Shown here in pieces: positions 17,740-26,246 of a DNA stretch of 64,000 bases. The notes beneath the pieces were generated by a model that had not been told where the DNA came from, searched no databases, and worked only from the letters and a program-made list of their open reading frames with translations. Each line of letters begins with the position of its first letter. Position 1 is the first letter of the stretch. The stretch spans positions 50,542 through 114,541 of the forward strand of contig JACPCR010000070.1 of NCBI GenBank assembly GCA_016179685.1, written 5' to 3'. Both the position numbers and the translations under genes were made by a program. This stretch comes from Planctomycetota bacterium. GTDB lineage: Bacteria > Planctomycetota > PUPC01 > JACPCR01.

Positions 17740-17940
17740 CACCGCGGAGGACGCGGAGGGGACGGATTTGTTTCGTCTTATCCGCGCCCTCCGTGCTCCC
17801 CGTGGTTCAAACGGTTCTTGTTTCTCTGGGAGGACGCAAACCCGAGGTGAACCACGGAGGACACGGACGGATTCTGATAAATACCTTTGCTGGCTTTCCC
17901 AGTGCTCTCCGTGGTTCACACCGATTTTGTTTCTCTCTGC
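17740..17940 (+). repeat. CACGGAG palindromic repeats, tandem pair (copies 3a and 3b)
   Basis: 3a (about 17740-17812) has GCGGAGGACGCGGAGG and CCCTCCGTGCTCCCCGTGG around a different centre. 3b (about 17813-17940) has GGAGGACGCAAACCCGAGG, CCACGGAGGACACGGACGG, the centre TTCTGATAAATACCTTTGC and GCTCTCCGTGGTTC. The rest of 17941-18399 shows a weak GCTCGATATCCG fragment of the 193-bp family near 18013 and otherwise nothing I recognise. Confidence 0.65.
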
Positions 17941-18362
17941 CACAGCGAAGCGAGTCCGCAAGCTTTGTAAAACCCGCACCTGATAGGAAGCCTCATGGGA
18001 AATCGCCTGCCGCTCGATATCCGGTCCAGGCCGTTCACTATCCGTGGTGGCCGATATGGAGACGGCGCTTCAAGAATTTCAGGCCTCGGCTGATACCGCA
18101 GGATTTTCTCTCCTTGAACCCTGAGTCATGCACCCGCCAAGTTGTTCCCTGGCATCGGCATCTCCCTCCGCCTGAACCCGTCCGGTCTCGCCTGCAACAC
18201 ACCAAGTTGTGCACACAACTCCATGTAATACAAGGGTATAAGACCTAATCGAACCGTTTTCAGAAAAGACACACGCAAACTGATTGGCACGGTCAGGGGG
18301 ATGTCATTTTCTTCTCATGACCATTCCAAATCATCCGCTGGTACCCTATTTGTTAAATCGGA

Positions 18363-18368
18363 CTAATA
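18363..18368 (+). promoter_or_regulatory. Possible -10 box ahead of the Rrf2/oxidase cluster
   Basis: TAATAT lies in an AT-rich patch (TTTGTTAAATCGGACTAATATCC) that stands out in this GC-rich DNA, about 32 bp before the Rrf2 start. No good -35 is visible. An autoregulatory Rrf2 site here is plausible but unproven. Confidence 0.35.
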
Positions 18369-18399
18369 TCCTCCACTTACGAAACTCTTGCACGCTTCC

Positions 18400-18876
18400 A
18401 TGGAAATTTCCCGAGAGACAGATTACGCCGTCAGAGCCCTGATCGATGTCGCTCGATTCTCCAAGGGACCCCGCCTGCTGACGCGAGACATTGCTACCCG
18501 CGAACTAGTTCCTTTCAGCCTGCTCGTGAAAATCATGGCTCGGTTAAGCAAGGCTGGCCTGGTGGGGACACGCCGCGGCCAGGGCGGCGGCGTGTATCTG
18601 CTCAAGGACCCTGAAACGATCTCGATGTTGGAGGTGGTCGAGACGATGGAGGGTCCCATCGGACTGAACCGCTGTGTGCTTCATCCGGAGGCCTGTTCGA
18701 TGAGCGGCCACTGTGCGGCACACCGCGTGTGGCAGGCGGCGCAGGAGTTAGTTGCAAATCACCTGGGAAGCGTCAGCATCGGCCAACTGGCCCGGCAGAC
18801 CGAGGACCTCAGGTGCTCCAAGGAGGCCGTGCAGCGGGTGCCCGTCTCATACCCGACAGGGAAGGAGAAAACATGA
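18400..18876 (+). CDS. Rrf2-family transcriptional regulator
   Basis: A 158-residue winged-helix regulator. MEISRETDYAVRALIDVAR is the family-typical N-terminus; recognition-helix region LVKIMARLSKAGLVGTRRG; wing GQGGGVYLLKDP. A cluster-binding type cysteine set C-x6-C-x5-C (CVLHPEACSMSGHC) suggests an Fe-S centre that senses redox state, oxygen or NO, as in IscR and NsrR. Its stop overlaps the next start by 4 nt (ATGA), so it is translationally coupled to the cupredoxin and oxidase genes it probably controls. The ATG at 18400 is preferred over a TTG at 18388. Confidence 0.9.
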   Translation: MEISRETDYAVRALIDVARFSKGPRLLTRDIATRELVPFSLLVKIMARLSKAGLVGTRRGQGGGVYLLKDPETISMLEVVETMEGPIGLNRCVLHPEACSMSGHCAAHRVWQAAQELVANHLGSVSIGQLARQTEDLRCSKEAVQRVPVSYPTGKEKT

Positions 18877-19607
18877 GTCTTCGACCTTGGTTTCCACTGG
18901 TGTCCTGGAGCAGTTGGGCCTGGCTGGCACTCCTTGCTTCGAGCCTGTTACGCCCCCTCCAGGCGGAAGAGGGCGGAGAAGTCACCGGCCAGGTGCTTTT
19001 CGAGGGTGAAATCCCGCGTCCGAAGCGCATCCGAATGAACGCGGACAAGGAATGCGACAAGATGCACGGCGAGACCAAAGTCTATTTTGATAACCTCGTG
19101 GTCAGCGAAGGCCGCGGCATCCGCTGGGTCTTCGTCTACCTCCACGGCGTCAAGGGAGAGTATCCCACACCCGCTGACCCGGTTCAGATGCTCCAGAAAG
19201 GCTGCGGGTTCTCGCCACACGTCTCTGGCGTCCGGGTCGGACAAAAACTGGAAATCCTCAACGAGGACCCCGTCCCTCACAACATCAACTGCACTGCCAA
19301 GTTCAATAAACCGTTCAATGAGACTCAATCCTCAGGCAACCGGAAGGAGCAGGTCTTCACCAACGCCGAGGTGATGGTCGGATTCCGGTGCGATCTCCAC
19401 CCCTGGATGGGCGCCTATTGCGGCGTCACGAAACATCCCTTCTTCGCGGTGACGGACGAGAAGGGACAGTTCACCATCCGGAACGTGCCTCCGGGCAGCT
19501 ATACCCTCAAGGCGTGGCACGAAGAGCTGGGCTCGCAAGGCGCTCCGGTCACCGTGACCGCTGGGGCCAGCCAGGCGGTCACTCTCACTTTCAAGGGAGG
19601 GCAATAG
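18873..19607 (+). CDS. Exported cupredoxin-like protein with carboxypeptidase-regulatory domain
   Basis: A 244-residue exported protein with signal peptide (about 1-31, ending PLQA). The cupredoxin-like domain carries a probable type-1 copper set: histidine in VPHNINC and C-x2-H-x2-M in RCDLHPWM. The C-terminal 70 residues (FAVTDEKGQFTIRNVPPGSY) form a carboxypeptidase-D-regulatory-like beta-sandwich. GGAAGGAG-type sequence AAGGAGAAAAC precedes the ATG. Position between an Rrf2 regulator and coxB suggests electron delivery to, or copper handling for, the oxidase; this role is inferred. Spacing to coxB is 3 nt. Confidence 0.85.
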   Translation: MSLRPWFPLVSWSSWAWLALLASSLLRPLQAEEGGEVTGQVLFEGEIPRPKRIRMNADKECDKMHGETKVYFDNLVVSEGRGIRWVFVYLHGVKGEYPTPADPVQMLQKGCGFSPHVSGVRVGQKLEILNEDPVPHNINCTAKFNKPFNETQSSGNRKEQVFTNAEVMVGFRCDLHPWMGAYCGVTKHPFFAVTDEKGQFTIRNVPPGSYTLKAWHEELGSQGAPVTVTAGASQAVTLTFKGGQ

Positions 19608-19610
19608 GCG

Positions 19611-20390
19611 ATGAGGCGGGCAGTGGCATGGCTGGTCTTCTGGCTTGTCGCGGCTGGAGTGGTTGCGGCCTTTTATAAGCGCGTGCTGTGGTTTCCGCCC
19701 GCGGTCTCCGAACACGGGCTCTCCATGGACAGCCAGTTCAGCGTCTCCTTCCTGGTCATCGGCACCCTGTTTGTCGCGGCTCAGGCCCTTTTCGGATACG
19801 CCGTGCTCCGGGGACGGGGAAAGAGCGGCCAGCCGCCGAGCTTCTGGCCGTCGAACCCCCGGTTCGAGAAAAGGTTGATCCTGGCCATCGTGGGCGTCTT
19901 CTCCATGGGTTCCGAGAAGGCCTGGGCGAACATGTATTTCCGAAAGCCCTCCCCCGATGCCCTCGAGATCGAGCTGACCGCTGAACAGTTCGCCTGGAAC
20001 GTCCGTTATCCGGGCGCCGATGGCCAGTTCGGCGACACGGCCCCGAAATTCATCACCCGGGCCAACCCGATCGGCCTCAATCCGTCTTCTCGCTCTGGGG
20101 GCGACGACCTTGTTCTTCTGAACGAGGTGCGGGTACCCGCCCAGCGCCGCGTCCGCCTCACCCTGCGCTCCAAGGACGTCCTCCACAGTTTCTGGGTTCC
20201 CAACCTGCGGTTGAAGCAGGACATCGTGCCGGGCCTGGCCATCCAGGTCGAATTCCTGGCGACGAAGACGGGGCAATTCGAAATCGCCTGCGCGGAGCTG
20301 TGCGGGCTCGGCCATTTCCGCATGAAAGGGACGCTCATCGTGATGGAGGCGCAGGAATTCGACCAATGGCTGGAGGAAGAGTCAGAGTAA
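19611..20390 (+). CDS. coxB: Cytochrome c oxidase subunit II
   Basis: A 259-residue CuA subunit that accepts electrons from cytochrome c. Two N-terminal helices (about 7-25 and 44-66), then a periplasmic cupredoxin domain with WNVRYPG, DVLHSFWVPNLRLKQD and the CuA signature CAELCGLGHFRM holding both cysteines, the histidine and the methionine. There is no fused cytochrome c domain, so the enzyme is aa3 rather than caa3 type. A third hydrophobic stretch near 85-100 (LILAIVGVFSMG) is unusual and lies in the linker to the domain. Confidence 0.95.
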   Translation: MRRAVAWLVFWLVAAGVVAAFYKRVLWFPPAVSEHGLSMDSQFSVSFLVIGTLFVAAQALFGYAVLRGRGKSGQPPSFWPSNPRFEKRLILAIVGVFSMGSEKAWANMYFRKPSPDALEIELTAEQFAWNVRYPGADGQFGDTAPKFITRANPIGLNPSSRSGGDDLVLLNEVRVPAQRRVRLTLRSKDVLHSFWVPNLRLKQDIVPGLAIQVEFLATKTGQFEIACAELCGLGHFRMKGTLIVMEAQEFDQWLEEESE

Positions 20391-20450
20391 AGGGCCCTTC
20401 TGGGAGAAGACCATTCCCGAAGGAAGCGCCACAAACAGGGGAAAAGGTGC

Positions 20451-22190
20451 ATGTCGGAAACACACGCCGAGCACGAAGCGCCACGAAGCTTCATTCGCCG
20501 TTACATCTTCAGCATGGACCACAAGGTCATCGGCATCCAGTACCTCCTGGCCATGCTGCTCCTGGCCGTGGTGGGGCTCGCACTGACCGTCGTCATGCGA
20601 TGGCATCTGGGCATCCGGACGGTGCTGCGGCCGGAGACCTACCTGTCGCTGATGACGATGCACGCTTCGCTCATGTTCGTGGTCGTCACCGTGACGCCGA
20701 CGAGCGCCTTCGGCAACTACTTTCTCCCCTTGCAGGTGGGGGCCAGGGACATGGCCTTCCCCTTCCTGAACATGCTCTCGTTCTGGGTCGCACTGGCCGC
20801 TGGCCTCGTGCTCCTCTCCTCCTTGATCGTGGGAGCGCCCATATCCGGCTGGACCGCCTACCCGCCTCTCAGCGCCGTGGGGGGCGTGGCGGGGCCCGGC
20901 CTCGGGCTCGGCCAGACCCTCTGGCTCGTCGCCGTGGCCCTCCTCTGCGTCTCGTCCATGATGGGCGCGCTCAATTTCATCGCCACCACCCTCAATCTCC
21001 GGACCCGTGGCATGTCCATGATGCGCCTGCCCGTCAGCGTCTGGGGCTGGCTCACCGCCGCGGTCACCGGTCTGCTGGTGTTCCCGGTCCTTTCCGCCGG
21101 CGGCATCATGCTGCTCCTGGACCGCCTGGGCAAGACCAGCTTCTTCGTGCCCTCCGGGCTCTACCTCGGAGGCGAGGTGCTCCCTCACCAGGGCGGGTCA
21201 CCCTTGCTCTGGCAGCACCTGTTTTGGTTCTTTGGACACCCCGAGGTGTACATCGTCATTGTTCCTTCCATGTGCATGGTCACGCACATCATGGCCAACT
21301 TCGCCCGCAGGCCCATCTTCGGTTACCGCTACCTCGTCCTCTCGCTCTTCGGGTTTGTCACCCTCGGGGGCGTTGTCTGGGGACACCACATGTTCGTCAG
21401 CGGCATGAGCCCCTATTCGGGACTTGCCTTCTCCATCTTGACCCTTTTCGTCAGCATTCCGGCGGCGATCTTTGCCATCAGTTGGCTGATGACGCTCTGG
21501 GGCGCCCGGATTCAGTTCAGGCCGCCCATGCTCTACTGTCTCGGCTTCGTATCCCTCTTCATTAGCGGAGGCGTCGGCGGCCTCTTCAACGCCCAGTCTT
21601 CCCTCGATATCTACCTGCACGACACCTACTGGGTGGTCGGACACCTCCACCTGTTGTTCGCCATGGCCGCCATTTTCTCCGTCTTTGCCGCCATTCACTT
21701 CTGGTTTCCCAAGATGTTCGGCCGCATGATGAACGACACCTTGGGAACGATTCATTTCTGGTTCACTCTCGTCGGCGCCTACATCATCTTTCTGACCATG
21801 CACTATATGGGATTCCTCGGCCATCCCCGCCGCTACGCGGAGATCAGCCAGTTCGACTTTCTCAAGCCAGCCGCGTCCGCACACACCCTGATTTCCGTCG
21901 TCGCCCTGATCACCGCCGGCGCCCAGATACTCTTCCTGTTCAATTTCTTCTGGAGCCTCTTCGCCGGCCGGAAGGCCGCAACCAATCCGTGGAACTCCAC
22001 CTCGCTGGAATGGACCCTGCCCAACCCGGTCCCCTTCTCTAATTTCGAAAGGGACATCCCTGTGGTTCATCGGTGGGCCTATGATTTCGAGCTGCCCGGA
22101 GGCGCTCAGGACTATGAGATGCAGACCGCTCCCGGCCCCAGCATGGATGGGCAGACAGGGAAGGGCGTCCCAACGGAGAAATCCACGTGA
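20451..22190 (+). CDS. coxA: Cytochrome c oxidase subunit I
   Basis: A 579-residue haem-copper oxidase catalytic subunit with 12 expected helices, reducing O2 to water and pumping protons. Ligands visible: low-spin haem histidine in TMHASLMF; CuB histidine and cross-linked tyrosine in FFGHPEVYIVIVPS; CuB pair in WGHHMFVSGM; haem histidines in HDTYWVVGHLHLLF. The glutamate of GHPEVY marks an A1-type D-channel enzyme. GGGGAAAAGG precedes the ATG at 20451. The end overlaps subunit III by 4 nt (GTGA). Confidence 0.97.
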   Translation: MSETHAEHEAPRSFIRRYIFSMDHKVIGIQYLLAMLLLAVVGLALTVVMRWHLGIRTVLRPETYLSLMTMHASLMFVVVTVTPTSAFGNYFLPLQVGARDMAFPFLNMLSFWVALAAGLVLLSSLIVGAPISGWTAYPPLSAVGGVAGPGLGLGQTLWLVAVALLCVSSMMGALNFIATTLNLRTRGMSMMRLPVSVWGWLTAAVTGLLVFPVLSAGGIMLLLDRLGKTSFFVPSGLYLGGEVLPHQGGSPLLWQHLFWFFGHPEVYIVIVPSMCMVTHIMANFARRPIFGYRYLVLSLFGFVTLGGVVWGHHMFVSGMSPYSGLAFSILTLFVSIPAAIFAISWLMTLWGARIQFRPPMLYCLGFVSLFISGGVGGLFNAQSSLDIYLHDTYWVVGHLHLLFAMAAIFSVFAAIHFWFPKMFGRMMNDTLGTIHFWFTLVGAYIIFLTMHYMGFLGHPRRYAEISQFDFLKPAASAHTLISVVALITAGAQILFLFNFFWSLFAGRKAATNPWNSTSLEWTLPNPVPFSNFERDIPVVHRWAYDFELPGGAQDYEMQTAPGPSMDGQTGKGVPTEKST

Positions 22191-22789
22191 TCGCGCAACC
22201 GCCGGCGGGCCATCCCGGGCTCCTGCACCCCACCCCATCCCGCGGTGTGGAGCACCTTCTCCGCCGTTCCGACGTCCTCGGCCTGTGGCTTACCCTGGCC
22301 GGAATCTCGATGATGTTTGCGGCGTTCACGAGCGCCTATGTCTTCCGGCACGGGGTGTCCGCGGCATGGCCGGTCATCCCGCCGCCGAAGCTCACCGCCT
22401 TCAACACGTTCCTCCTTCTCCTCAGCAGCGCCGTCCTCGAGGGAGCGCGTCGGCTGGCCAACTCCGGACGAACGCGGGCCGGCCGCGGCTTGCTCGCCCT
22501 CGCCGCCCTGCTCGGCTTCGCTTTCCTTGCCGGGCAATGCATCGCCTGGCGTCAGCTCGCCCGCCAGGGAATCACACTCGATACGAATCCCCACAGTTCC
22601 TTCTTCTACATGCTCAGCGGCGTTCACGGCGTTCACGCGGCCGGCGGAGTGTCCGCACTCCTCTGGCTCTCCGGCCGGGCCTGCCTTCGGAAGGCCGAAT
22701 GGCCGTTCCACGCCGTCGGACTCGCCGCCGTTTACTGGCACTTCGTCGGCGCCCTCTGGGTCTACCTCGTCGTGCTCCTGTTCCTCTGA
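22187..22789 (+). CDS. Cytochrome c oxidase subunit III, first copy
   Basis: A 200-residue five-helix subunit of the CoxC/CyoC family: RRSDVLGLWLTLAGISMMF, the repeated small-residue helix around LSGVHGVHAAGG and the C-terminal YWHFVGALWVYL. It begins with GTG inside the coxA stop, so translation is coupled. Subunit III stabilises proton uptake and turnover in known oxidases. Confidence 0.88.
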   Translation: MIAQPPAGHPGLLHPTPSRGVEHLLRRSDVLGLWLTLAGISMMFAAFTSAYVFRHGVSAAWPVIPPPKLTAFNTFLLLLSSAVLEGARRLANSGRTRAGRGLLALAALLGFAFLAGQCIAWRQLARQGITLDTNPHSSFFYMLSGVHGVHAAGGVSALLWLSGRACLRKAEWPFHAVGLAAVYWHFVGALWVYLVVLLFL

Positions 22790-22850
22790 ATCGGAAGGAC
22801 TCACAAAGAGCCCTGCAACCGCATTTCCGCGAACTCCCTGGAGAGCGACC

Positions 22851-23471
22851 ATGACGTCCGAACCCGCCCTCGCCGCGGATTGGTCGGGAGGAAAATCGCC
22901 CTATGCCGTCAGCCATCTCAAGCTCGGCATGTGGCTCTTCATCGTAGGCGACGCCTTCACCTTCGCCGCCCTCTTCGTCGGCTACGGCTACCTGCGCCTG
23001 GGCCATCCCGAATGGCCTAGACCGTTTGACACGGGCAGCATCCTTCAAGCGAGTCTGATGACCTTCTTCCTCCTGTCCAGCAGCGCCACCATGGCTGTCG
23101 CCGTGGCCAAGGCGAGGAAGGGCGACGCCTCGGCCGCCGTTCAACACATGGTCCTCACCGTCATCGGCGGGTTGCTCTTCCTCATCGTCCACGCCCTCGA
23201 ATGGCGGCATCTCATCCAACAGGGCGCCAGCCTGTTCTCCAACCCCTGGGGCGTGCCCCTCTTCACCGGCTGCTTCTTCACCATCACCGGGATGCACATG
23301 GCCCACGTGGCCAGCGGCCTCGTCGTGCTCCTCGTCATCGCCACAAAATTGAAACATCAACACGCTACCGCCGACCACGTCGAGGTCGCCGGCCTCTACT
23401 GGCACTTCGTCGACCTGGTCTGGATGTTCATCTTCCCCTTGATTTATCTTCTCTCCATGCGAACCCGCTGA
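22851..23471 (+). CDS. Cytochrome c oxidase subunit III, second copy
   Basis: A 206-residue protein of the same family as its neighbour but clearly diverged: HLKLGMWLFIVGDAFTFAAL, NPWGVPLFTGCFFTITGMHMAHV and YWHFVDLVWMFIFP. The last motif is the canonical CyoC/CoxC end. A GGAGAG site 5 nt before the ATG fixes the start. Two different subunit III genes in one cluster occur in other bacterial aa3 clusters; both may be needed in the complex. Confidence 0.92.
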   Translation: MTSEPALAADWSGGKSPYAVSHLKLGMWLFIVGDAFTFAALFVGYGYLRLGHPEWPRPFDTGSILQASLMTFFLLSSSATMAVAVAKARKGDASAAVQHMVLTVIGGLLFLIVHALEWRHLIQQGASLFSNPWGVPLFTGCFFTITGMHMAHVASGLVVLLVIATKLKHQHATADHVEVAGLYWHFVDLVWMFIFPLIYLLSMRTR

Positions 23472-23474
23472 GAA

Positions 23475-23795
23475 ATGCCCATGAACGATTCCTCGGCCAC
23501 CTCCGCCGAACATTCCGACTCCCTCAAGCCCTACATGGGCACCTGGCTCGCCTTGCTGGCCCTGACACTGCTCGAAGTGGCGCTAGGGTACGTCTCCATG
23601 AGCCAGGAATTGCTGATGACCCTCCTCCTCTGCCTCTCGGTAGTCAAAGCCGCCCTGATCATGGCCTATTTCATGCACCTGAAGCACGAAAAGCTCACTT
23701 TCGTCGTCACCCTCGTGGCCTCCCTCCTCTTCATCATGGTCGCCCTCTGCGGCCTGCTACCCGACGGCCTTCGCATGCTCACCCTCGGGAGGTAG
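23475..23795 (+). CDS. Cytochrome c oxidase subunit IV
   Basis: A 106-residue three-helix protein of the bacterial subunit IV (CyoD/CtaF-like) family: YMGTWLALLALTLLEVALGY, KAALIMAYFMHLKHEKL and a final helix. The helix-2 end MAYFMHLKHE is diagnostic. It begins 3 nt after the previous stop and completes the oxidase operon. Confidence 0.9.
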   Translation: MPMNDSSATSAEHSDSLKPYMGTWLALLALTLLEVALGYVSMSQELLMTLLLCLSVVKAALIMAYFMHLKHEKLTFVVTLVASLLFIMVALCGLLPDGLRMLTLGR

Positions 23796-23823
23796 GACCA
23801 AACACTATCATGGAAAAGCCACC

Positions 23824-24162
23824 GTGAATCGACGGACGGGTTTCCTGGCCCTCTTCTTAATGGCTAGGTTGCTGGACCATGGCGGCGATGCCTGGGCCCA
23901 GAACTGTTCCATGTGCAAGACCAGCTTGGCGGTCTCAGAGGAAGGCCGCTCCCTCACCGCAACCGTCCGCCTCGCCGTCCTCGTGCTCCAACTGCCTACC
24001 CTGATCCTTCTGGGGGCCATCGGTTACCTCGTCTTCTCTGCCGCGCGTCTACGCGACGGCGGGGCCTCCGATCCCACGGAGGCCGATCCGTCCACCAGCC
24101 CACCCCATGAAGGGGCTGGTGGACGAAATCCATTGACACCCCCGCAATACTCAGGAGAATGA
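23824..24162 (+). CDS. Small membrane protein with NCSMCKTS motif
   Basis: A 112-residue protein starting with GTG. Signal-like segment to about residue 25, then NCSMCKTSLAVSEEG with a CxxC, one helix (about 48-70, VLQLPTLILLGAIGYLVFSA) and a short polar tail. Small CxxC membrane proteins close oxidase clusters in other genomes; copper handling is an inference. Two hairpins (24063-24084 and 24090-24124) fall inside its 3' end, so the true stop or operon end may be confused there. Confidence 0.6.
   Translation: MNRRTGFLALFLMARLLDHGGDAWAQNCSMCKTSLAVSEEGRSLTATVRLAVLVLQLPTLILLGAIGYLVFSAARLRDGGASDPTEADPSTSPPHEGAGGRNPLTPPQYSGE
24063..24124 (+). terminator. Double hairpin at the end of the oxidase operon
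   Basis: GGCCTCCG with CGGAGGCC (24063-24070, 24077-24084), then a perfect 12-bp stem GTCCACCAGCCC with GGGCTGGTGGAC (24090-24101, 24113-24124). No T-run follows. The following gap 24163-24466 is GC-rich with short self-complementary stretches and no credible gene. Confidence 0.45.
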
Positions 24163-24466
24163 TTTGACGCGCCGCCCCTCCGTGGCCGGCGCTACGGAAA
24201 TAGGAGTCCGGTGGCCTCCAGCCCCGCCCCTCCCATTTCCGTCGCCGCCCGGGGCGACGCAGCAAAATAGGCGCTTGGGGGCGCCAAACTTGAAAAAAGT
24301 TTTTGAGTCTGAGTTGCCCTTCAATGGATAAGAATTCTTTCGATCCCGATCCCGACGTGCGCTCATTGGAGATGTTCCGAGATGAACTGTGAAGTTGGAA
24401 ATCGAGTCAGGGACTTCCGCTGAGCCGCCAGGGTTTGGCCGGCGAAGCCGGACCAATCCTGGCTCT

Positions 24467-24500
24467 GAAATCCGCCAGCCCGAAGGGAGCAGCGGATTTC
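24467..24500 (+). promoter_or_regulatory. Hairpin ahead of a start codon, copy 2
   Basis: GAAATCCGC (24467-24475) pairs with GCGGATTTC (24492-24500), 15 nt before the ATG at 24516. It is the same arrangement and spacing as at 4958-4991 before an unrelated gene. Confidence 0.5.
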
Positions 24501-24515
24501 AATAGACTCTAACGC

Positions 24516-26084
24516 ATGGGAAACTCCGCTTGGGTTTTCGCCTTTTCTTGCCTGTCGTGCCTCCTGGCTTGCGCCGAACCTGCGGGGGGGCGCAAGCCGG
24601 GCAGCGACTTCGTGTTGCCGGTCACCTTTCCCATGCTCGAGATCGAGGTCGAGCATCCGATAGACAACTTGAAGGTCTGGCGCGTGGATGAAGGCAAGCG
24701 AGGCAGGTTGCTTTTTGATTCCCTCGCGTGGTGGCGGCGGTGGAAGGACTCGACCGATCCGGATTCGCCCCGGCATCGTCTCTGGCGCATCCGGCTCGGT
24801 GAAGCCCCCGAGCGCATCGCCATCTACCAGGAAGGCGGGAAGGACGCCGAAGGCACGGTCAAGAGCCTCCGCCTCCTGACGTCCTCTGGTGACCCCATCG
24901 AGCCCATCCCCACGCGGCCCCATCTCGAGGGCGGACGCGTCTGCTCGCTTCCCATGCAGACGCATCCACTGAATCACTTCGAGTTCGCTTTTCCCAAGGA
25001 CGTCGTGGCCCATGGGAAGGACGACGAGTCCCGCTGGCCGCCCATCCGCATCGGCCTCTATTACATCCCTTACGCGGTGAGCGACCCCAGCATGGTCCCG
25101 CCAGGCTATCCCGTCTATCAGGTGAAGCCGGAGTTCGTGGCGCAGTATGATTGGAGCATCCCCCAGGCCAACACGCCCGGCATGGTGACCCGCGATCTTT
25201 ACCTGAAGGTCAAGGCGCTCAATCCGGAACATCGCTGCGTGCCGCGTCTCTTCTACCCTTACACGGGCTGCCACCTCGACTTCCACTACGACCCCGAGGC
25301 GAGGGCCAAGATCGTCCAGCATGTCGTGGACACCATCGAAAAGATCGGACTCGACCTCCTCCACGCGGTCACCCTCAGCGAAGAAGAGAACGGCAATCTG
25401 GTCCGCGGGCTTTACTGGACGGATGCGCCACCCGACTGGGCAAAAAAGTACTCCGGCCGATTCGAGGAAGAGACCGGCCAGAAGTTCACCTGGGCCACGC
25501 GCCAACACATCTATGGCAATCGGGAATTCCTCGAATGGATGAAGCCGAAAATCCTGGGGTTCTACAATGGACTTTACGACGAGCTGAAGAAGCGATACCC
25601 GAAGCTGCCCGTGCTGCAATACGTCGCCTTGAACAACGACGGCAGCGGCATAAGCTGGCACGAGCCGGGAGACTTCAAGGCCGATGGCTGGGTCCTCTGG
25701 ACCTTTTGGAATCAGCAAGAGGGCGTCGTGCTCCAGGCTGCGATCCCCGGAAAACAGCCGTTCGACCTGTGGATGCTGGAAGACAAGATCGCCCAGTCGG
25801 TCGAGCGCGTACGCGCCAGCGGCGTCCCCAACGCTGAAATCTACCACTGCGGATTCGCCCACGTCCTCCCGCCGGATGGCCTCGACGCCGTGGTGCAGAT
25901 CAGATGTCAACGCCGCATGGGCATCCCCAACAGTTTCCTTTTTTACCCGCTCTGGGCCATGATGGACCCGAAGCCGGGCGACGACGGGTCCAGTTGGAAA
26001 CAGGGCGGACGGCCTTGGACCGAGCACCGGGAAGCCCTGCAGCGCGTGTTGAGATACCGGGACGAAATGCTGAAAAACAAATGA
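24516..26084 (+). CDS. Exported glycosidase-like protein of unknown specificity
   Basis: A 522-residue protein with a cysteine-rich signal segment (FAFSCLSCLLACAEP), compatible with a lipoprotein lipobox LLAC at about residues 16-19. An N-terminal beta region is followed from about residue 180 by a TIM-barrel-like part: IGLYYIPYAV, DLLHAVTLSEEENGN (a candidate acid/base site) and GWVLWTFWNQQEG. The layout recalls family-unassigned glycoside hydrolases, but I cannot name one. It is likely a surface or periplasmic protein. A repeated hairpin precedes it. Confidence 0.65.
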   Translation: MGNSAWVFAFSCLSCLLACAEPAGGRKPGSDFVLPVTFPMLEIEVEHPIDNLKVWRVDEGKRGRLLFDSLAWWRRWKDSTDPDSPRHRLWRIRLGEAPERIAIYQEGGKDAEGTVKSLRLLTSSGDPIEPIPTRPHLEGGRVCSLPMQTHPLNHFEFAFPKDVVAHGKDDESRWPPIRIGLYYIPYAVSDPSMVPPGYPVYQVKPEFVAQYDWSIPQANTPGMVTRDLYLKVKALNPEHRCVPRLFYPYTGCHLDFHYDPEARAKIVQHVVDTIEKIGLDLLHAVTLSEEENGNLVRGLYWTDAPPDWAKKYSGRFEEETGQKFTWATRQHIYGNREFLEWMKPKILGFYNGLYDELKKRYPKLPVLQYVALNNDGSGISWHEPGDFKADGWVLWTFWNQQEGVVLQAAIPGKQPFDLWMLEDKIAQSVERVRASGVPNAEIYHCGFAHVLPPDGLDAVVQIRCQRRMGIPNSFLFYPLWAMMDPKPGDDGSSWKQGGRPWTEHREALQRVLRYRDEMLKNK

Positions 26085-26246
26085 GCAGGACTCGAGCGCC
26101 GTCAGCCTCCCGGAATCTCCCTCCACCCGGGCTGTAACCCTTCCACCTCTTGCCTCGTCTGTATACAATCCGTCATCCAGGCTGAGGCGTGCGCCTGCCC
26201 GGACCGGACACCTATTGTGCCCCTCTATCTCACCCGAGGTTCCATC

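Noticed and set aside
17740..17940. Possible CRISPR array
   Set aside because: The repeats are inverted and irregularly spaced, with no constant-length spacers and no cas genes nearby.
22317..23471. 384-residue version of the second subunit III
   Set aside because: Its first ~178 residues are a frame-shifted reading of the upstream subunit III gene; the ATG at 22851 has a good ribosome-binding site.
23824..24162. Sco or haem A synthase gene after the oxidase
   Set aside because: The only frame there is a one-helix, 112-residue protein with one CxxC; it lacks the thioredoxin fold or the helices of those families.
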